Origin: Albidovulum sp.
Lineage (GTDB): Bacteria; Pseudomonadota; Alphaproteobacteria; Rhodobacterales; Rhodobacteraceae
DNA: 16,174 nt
Direction: 5' to 3'
Assembly (NCBI GenBank): GCA_030837785.1
Contig: JAUQYA010000164.1
Location: 1-16,174 of the forward strand
In this document: one piece after another, positions 14,447-16,174 of the stretch
Layout: each line of letters begins with the position of its first letter
How positions within the stretch are numbered: position 1 is the first letter of the stretch
Made by a program: the position numbers and the translations under genes
The notes under the pieces: model-generated
Told to the model about the DNA's origin: nothing
Seen by the model: the letters and a program-made list of their open reading frames with translations, nothing else
Databases searched by the model: none

Positions 14447-14563
14447 TCAACGCAGCTTCAGCGTCGCCAGGCCGATCAGCGCGAGGATGAGCGAGATGAT
14501 CCAGAAGCGGATCACGACCTGCGGCTCGGCCCAGCCCTTCTTCTCGAAATGGTGGTGGATCGG
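14447..14563 (-). pseudogene. mraY: MraY, C-terminal 38 codons only (truncated)
   Basis: On the minus strand from 14563 to the TGA at 14447 the frame reads PIHHHFEKKGWAEPQ then VVIRFWIISLILALIGLATLKLR. This is the highly conserved end of phospho-MurNAc-pentapeptide transferase, including the HHH motif and the last membrane helix. Immediately before it the expected glycine/alanine residues are replaced by RRPW and homology ends, so about nine tenths of the gene is missing. MraY makes lipid I, is essential, and should precede murD here. The remnant cannot function, so an intact copy must be elsewhere if the sequence is correct. The break coincides with the start of the ECF41 module. Confidence 0.9.
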
Positions 14564-14631
14564 CCATGGCCGGCGAGACCTGCAGGTCCATTCGTGTGCA
14601 GGGCTTCGAGAAGCGAAAAGATCGGCGCGAA

Positions 14632-14658
14632 TGTCACACCGGCAGGCTCTGCCTCGTC
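14632..14658 (+). promoter_or_regulatory. ECF41-type promoter (autoregulatory target)
   Basis: TGTCACA (14632-14638), exactly 16 bases, then CGTC (14655-14658). This matches the published ECF41 promoter pattern TGTCACA-N16-CGTC and sits about 33 bases before the ATG of the carboxymuconolactone-decarboxylase-like gene, exactly where ECF41 sigma factors activate their partner gene. It implies that the two-gene operon is switched on by its own sigma factor. Confidence 0.85.
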
Positions 14659-14690
14659 ATCATGCCGGAACCAACAGAAGGACTCCGACA

Positions 14691-15182
14691 ATGACTGCCA
14701 AGCTTGATCTCTACGCGGCCGCACCTTCTTTCATGAAAAACTGGTCACGCGCCTCCGCCATCATTAACTCCGGCATCGAGCCCGGCCTCGCCGAACTCGT
14801 GAAGGTCCGCGCTTCGCAGATCAATGGCTGCGCCAACTGCATCGGCATGCACACGGCGGAAGCGCGCGAGCAGGGCGAGACCGAACAGCGGCTGTATCTG
14901 CTGTCCTCCTGGCGTGAGGCTCCATGCTATACTGATCGCGAACGCGCCGCCCTCGGCTGGGTCGAGGCGCTGACGCGGCTTTCCGAAGGACATACCCATG
15001 AGAGTGCCTATGAGGCGCTGAAGGCGGAGTTCACGGAGGAGGAGCAGGTGAGGCTGACACTTGTGATCAACATCATCAACGGATGGAACCGCCTCGCGGT
15101 GGGTTTCGGCATAGTGCTCGATCCGGCAGCCGCGAAGGCGGCGCTCGCGGCCGAGAAGGCATCCGTCCGGACGGCGGCCTGA
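14691..15182 (+). CDS. Carboxymuconolactone decarboxylase/AhpD-like protein (ECF41 partner)
   Basis: This 163-residue cytoplasmic protein of the CMD/AhpD fold has the redox motif RASQINGCANCIGMH (40-54; Cys47, Cys50, His54, with Glu35 upstream). This is the CxxC-x3-H pattern of alkylhydroperoxidase-like members, which use paired cysteines to reduce peroxides. The length fits the single-domain family. ATG 14691 follows AGAAGGA. Its TGA shares one base with the sigma-factor ATG (TGATG). CMD-type genes are one of the standard partners of ECF41 sigma factors, so this is probably the sigma factor's main target. Codon use is less GC-rich than in the dcw genes, suggesting separate origin. The physiological substrate is unknown. 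Confidence 0.92.
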   Translation: MTAKLDLYAAAPSFMKNWSRASAIINSGIEPGLAELVKVRASQINGCANCIGMHTAEAREQGETEQRLYLLSSWREAPCYTDRERAALGWVEALTRLSEGHTHESAYEALKAEFTEEEQVRLTLVINIINGWNRLAVGFGIVLDPAAAKAALAAEKASVRTAA

Positions 15183-16039
15183 TGACGGACGTCGCCCACG
15201 GCGATCCGGCGGCAACCTTCGACCCCCTGCGGCCAAAGCTGATGCGCGTCGCCTATCGCATGCTGGGCTCGGTGGCCGACGCCGAGGACATGGTGCAGGA
15301 AGCCTTCATCCGCTGGATGAAGGCCGACCGCGGTGCGGTGCGCGAGCCGGAGGCATTCCTGCGCCGCACCCTCACGCGGCTGTGCCTGGATCAGCTTAAG
15401 TCCGCGCGCCGCCAACGCGAAACCTATGTCGGCCCCTGGCTTCCCGATCCGGTTTTCGAGGAGGAGGAACATGAGGATGTAACTCTGCCGCTGATGCTGG
15501 CGCTGGAACGGCTGTCACCGCTGGAGCGGGCTGCCTTCCTTCTGCACGACGTTTTCGGACTGGAATTCGAGGAAGTGGCGGCAACCATCCGGCGCGACCC
15601 GGCTGCCTGCCGCCAGCTGGCCAGCCGGGCCCGCGACCACATCCGCGAGGCGCGACCGCGATTCCAAGTCGAGAAGCGGCGCGGACTTGAGCTTGCCAAA
15701 GCGTTCTTCGCCGCCTCGCGCAGCGGCGACATGAGCGCGCTGGGGTCGATGTTGGCGGCCGATGTCAACATCCACGCGGACGGAGGCGGCAAGCGGCCGG
15801 CGGCCCTTACACCGATCTTCGGCTACGACGCCGTCATAAGGATTCACGCCTCTCTTGCGGCAAATTTCCGGAAGCATGCCTCGACACTGATCCGTGCCGG
15901 ATTCATCAATGGCCTTCCCGGTTTCGTGACGCTGGAGGCTGACGGGGAACTCCAGACTACCGCGCTTGAAATTGTCGACGGCAAGATCGCCGCGATCTAT
16001 GTGGTGCGGAACCCCGACAAGCTGAGGCATTTGCACTAG
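15182..16039 (+). CDS. ECF41 (SigJ-like) RNA polymerase sigma factor with SnoaL-like C-terminal domain
   Basis: This 285-residue extracytoplasmic-function sigma factor has region 2 at about 12-78 (LMRVAYRMLGSVADAEDMVQ, 20-39) and region 4 at about 105-160 (LSPLERAAFLLHDVFGLEFE, 111-130). A SnoaL/NTF2-like extension follows from about 168 to 285, replacing an anti-sigma factor and acting as an in-built regulator. All three ECF41 hallmarks are present: WLPDP in the linker (86-90), DGGGK (200-204) and NPDKL (277-281). The start overlaps the CMD stop by one base. The gene is intact and ends four residues after NPDKL; the TAG stop abuts an IS630-type end. The signal it senses is unknown; redox stress is a guess from the partner gene. 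Confidence 0.93.
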   Translation: MTDVAHGDPAATFDPLRPKLMRVAYRMLGSVADAEDMVQEAFIRWMKADRGAVREPEAFLRRTLTRLCLDQLKSARRQRETYVGPWLPDPVFEEEEHEDVTLPLMLALERLSPLERAAFLLHDVFGLEFEEVAATIRRDPAACRQLASRARDHIREARPRFQVEKRRGLELAKAFFAASRSGDMSALGSMLAADVNIHADGGGKRPAALTPIFGYDAVIRIHASLAANFRKHASTLIRAGFINGLPGFVTLEADGELQTTALEIVDGKIAAIYVVRNPDKLRHLH

Positions 16040-16174
16040 AGCGTGTCTGAGTTAGATTGAAGCGTATCCTGCATGTCGGAGGCAGTTTTGGCATTCGGCG
16101 GGAGTGAAGGCGTCGAGCAGGGTTCCGACCCTTCGCCATGAGGCTTCGATGGTGCGCTCGTCTGCCTTTCGGAA
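16039..16174 (-). mobile_element. IS630-family insertion sequence, one end (runs off right edge)
   Basis: The sequence from about 16039 (GAGCGTGTCTGAGTTAG onward) begins directly after the sigma stop codon and leads into a transposase 3' end on the minus strand. IS630 elements insert at TA dinucleotides, and a TA lies exactly at the junction (inside the stop codon TAG, 16037-16038). The outer limit and terminal inverted repeat cannot be proved because the other end is outside the window. Confidence 0.7.
16052..16174 (-). CDS. IS630-family transposase, C-terminal 40 residues (partial at right edge)
   Basis: The minus-strand frame is open from the right edge to a TAA at 16052-16054. It reads FRKADERTIEASWRRVGTLL then DAFTPAECQNCLRHAGYASI. 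The end, F-[TK]-P-x-E-C-x-N-x-[FL]-R-x-A-G-Y, is the characteristic tail of IS630-type DDE transposases, in which it is usually ECANYFRNAGY or similar. The catalytic DDE residues are outside the window, so whether the enzyme is active cannot be judged. It is transcribed towards the ECF41 sigma gene (convergent). Confidence 0.8.
   Translation of the reverse strand, partial: FRKADERTIEASWRRVGTLLDAFTPAECQNCLRHAGYASI

Noticed and set aside
14340..14690. Upstream extension of the CMD-like gene on the plus strand
   Set aside because: It would run through the mraY remnant and the ECF41 promoter; the ATG at 14691 has a good ribosome binding site and fits the family length.

Overview
The window looks like the chromosome of a GC-rich alphaproteobacterium of the Rhodobacterales/Rhodobacteraceae type. 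The evidence is the gene order (mraY, murD, ftsW, murG, murC, DUF2484, murB, ddl, ftsQ, ftsA, ftsZ), the protein sequences, and the presence of two DUF2484 proteins, a family typical of that group. This assignment is made by eye, without a database search.

From the left edge to about 14.56 kb almost every gene is on the minus strand and belongs to the division and cell-wall (dcw) cluster. Reading in the direction of transcription (right to left): a 38-codon 3' remnant of mraY; a metallophosphoesterase and a protein kinase/universal-stress-protein fusion (a two-gene unit); murD; a DMSP-lyase-type cupin; a frameshifted GFA/CENP-V-type gene; then the tightly packed core ftsW-murG-murC-DUF2484-DUF2484-murB-ddl-ftsQ-ftsA, and the first codons of ftsZ at the left edge. 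Many core junctions overlap by 1-13 bases, suggesting translational coupling. MurD, MurC and Ddl make or add precursor amino acids, MurB makes UDP-MurNAc, MraY and MurG make lipid I and lipid II, FtsW polymerises lipid II at the septum, and FtsQ/FtsA/FtsZ form and anchor the divisome. One small membrane-protein gene (11646-12140) is on the plus strand, divergent from murD and tail-overlapping the kinase gene.

The core is interrupted by accessory material. The cupin and GFA genes sit between murD and ftsW. The phosphoesterase and kinase-Usp genes sit between mraY and murD. A roughly 360-base gap between murB and the DUF2484 pair carries a long double hairpin and a possible 47-residue peptide.

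At 14563/14564 recognisable MraY coding sequence stops abruptly, and the rest of the window is different DNA: visibly less GC-rich and on the plus strand. It holds a complete ECF41-type sigma-factor module: a near-textbook ECF41 promoter (TGTCACA-N16-CGTC), a carboxymuconolactone-decarboxylase/AhpD-like gene, and the sigma factor with its WLPDP, DGGGK and NPDKL motifs. Immediately after the sigma stop codon is the end of an IS630-type element whose transposase 3' end runs off the right edge. Loss of all but the tail of an essential gene beside a transferable module and an IS means either a real rearrangement (with an intact mraY elsewhere) or an assembly join. This is the most important point to check.
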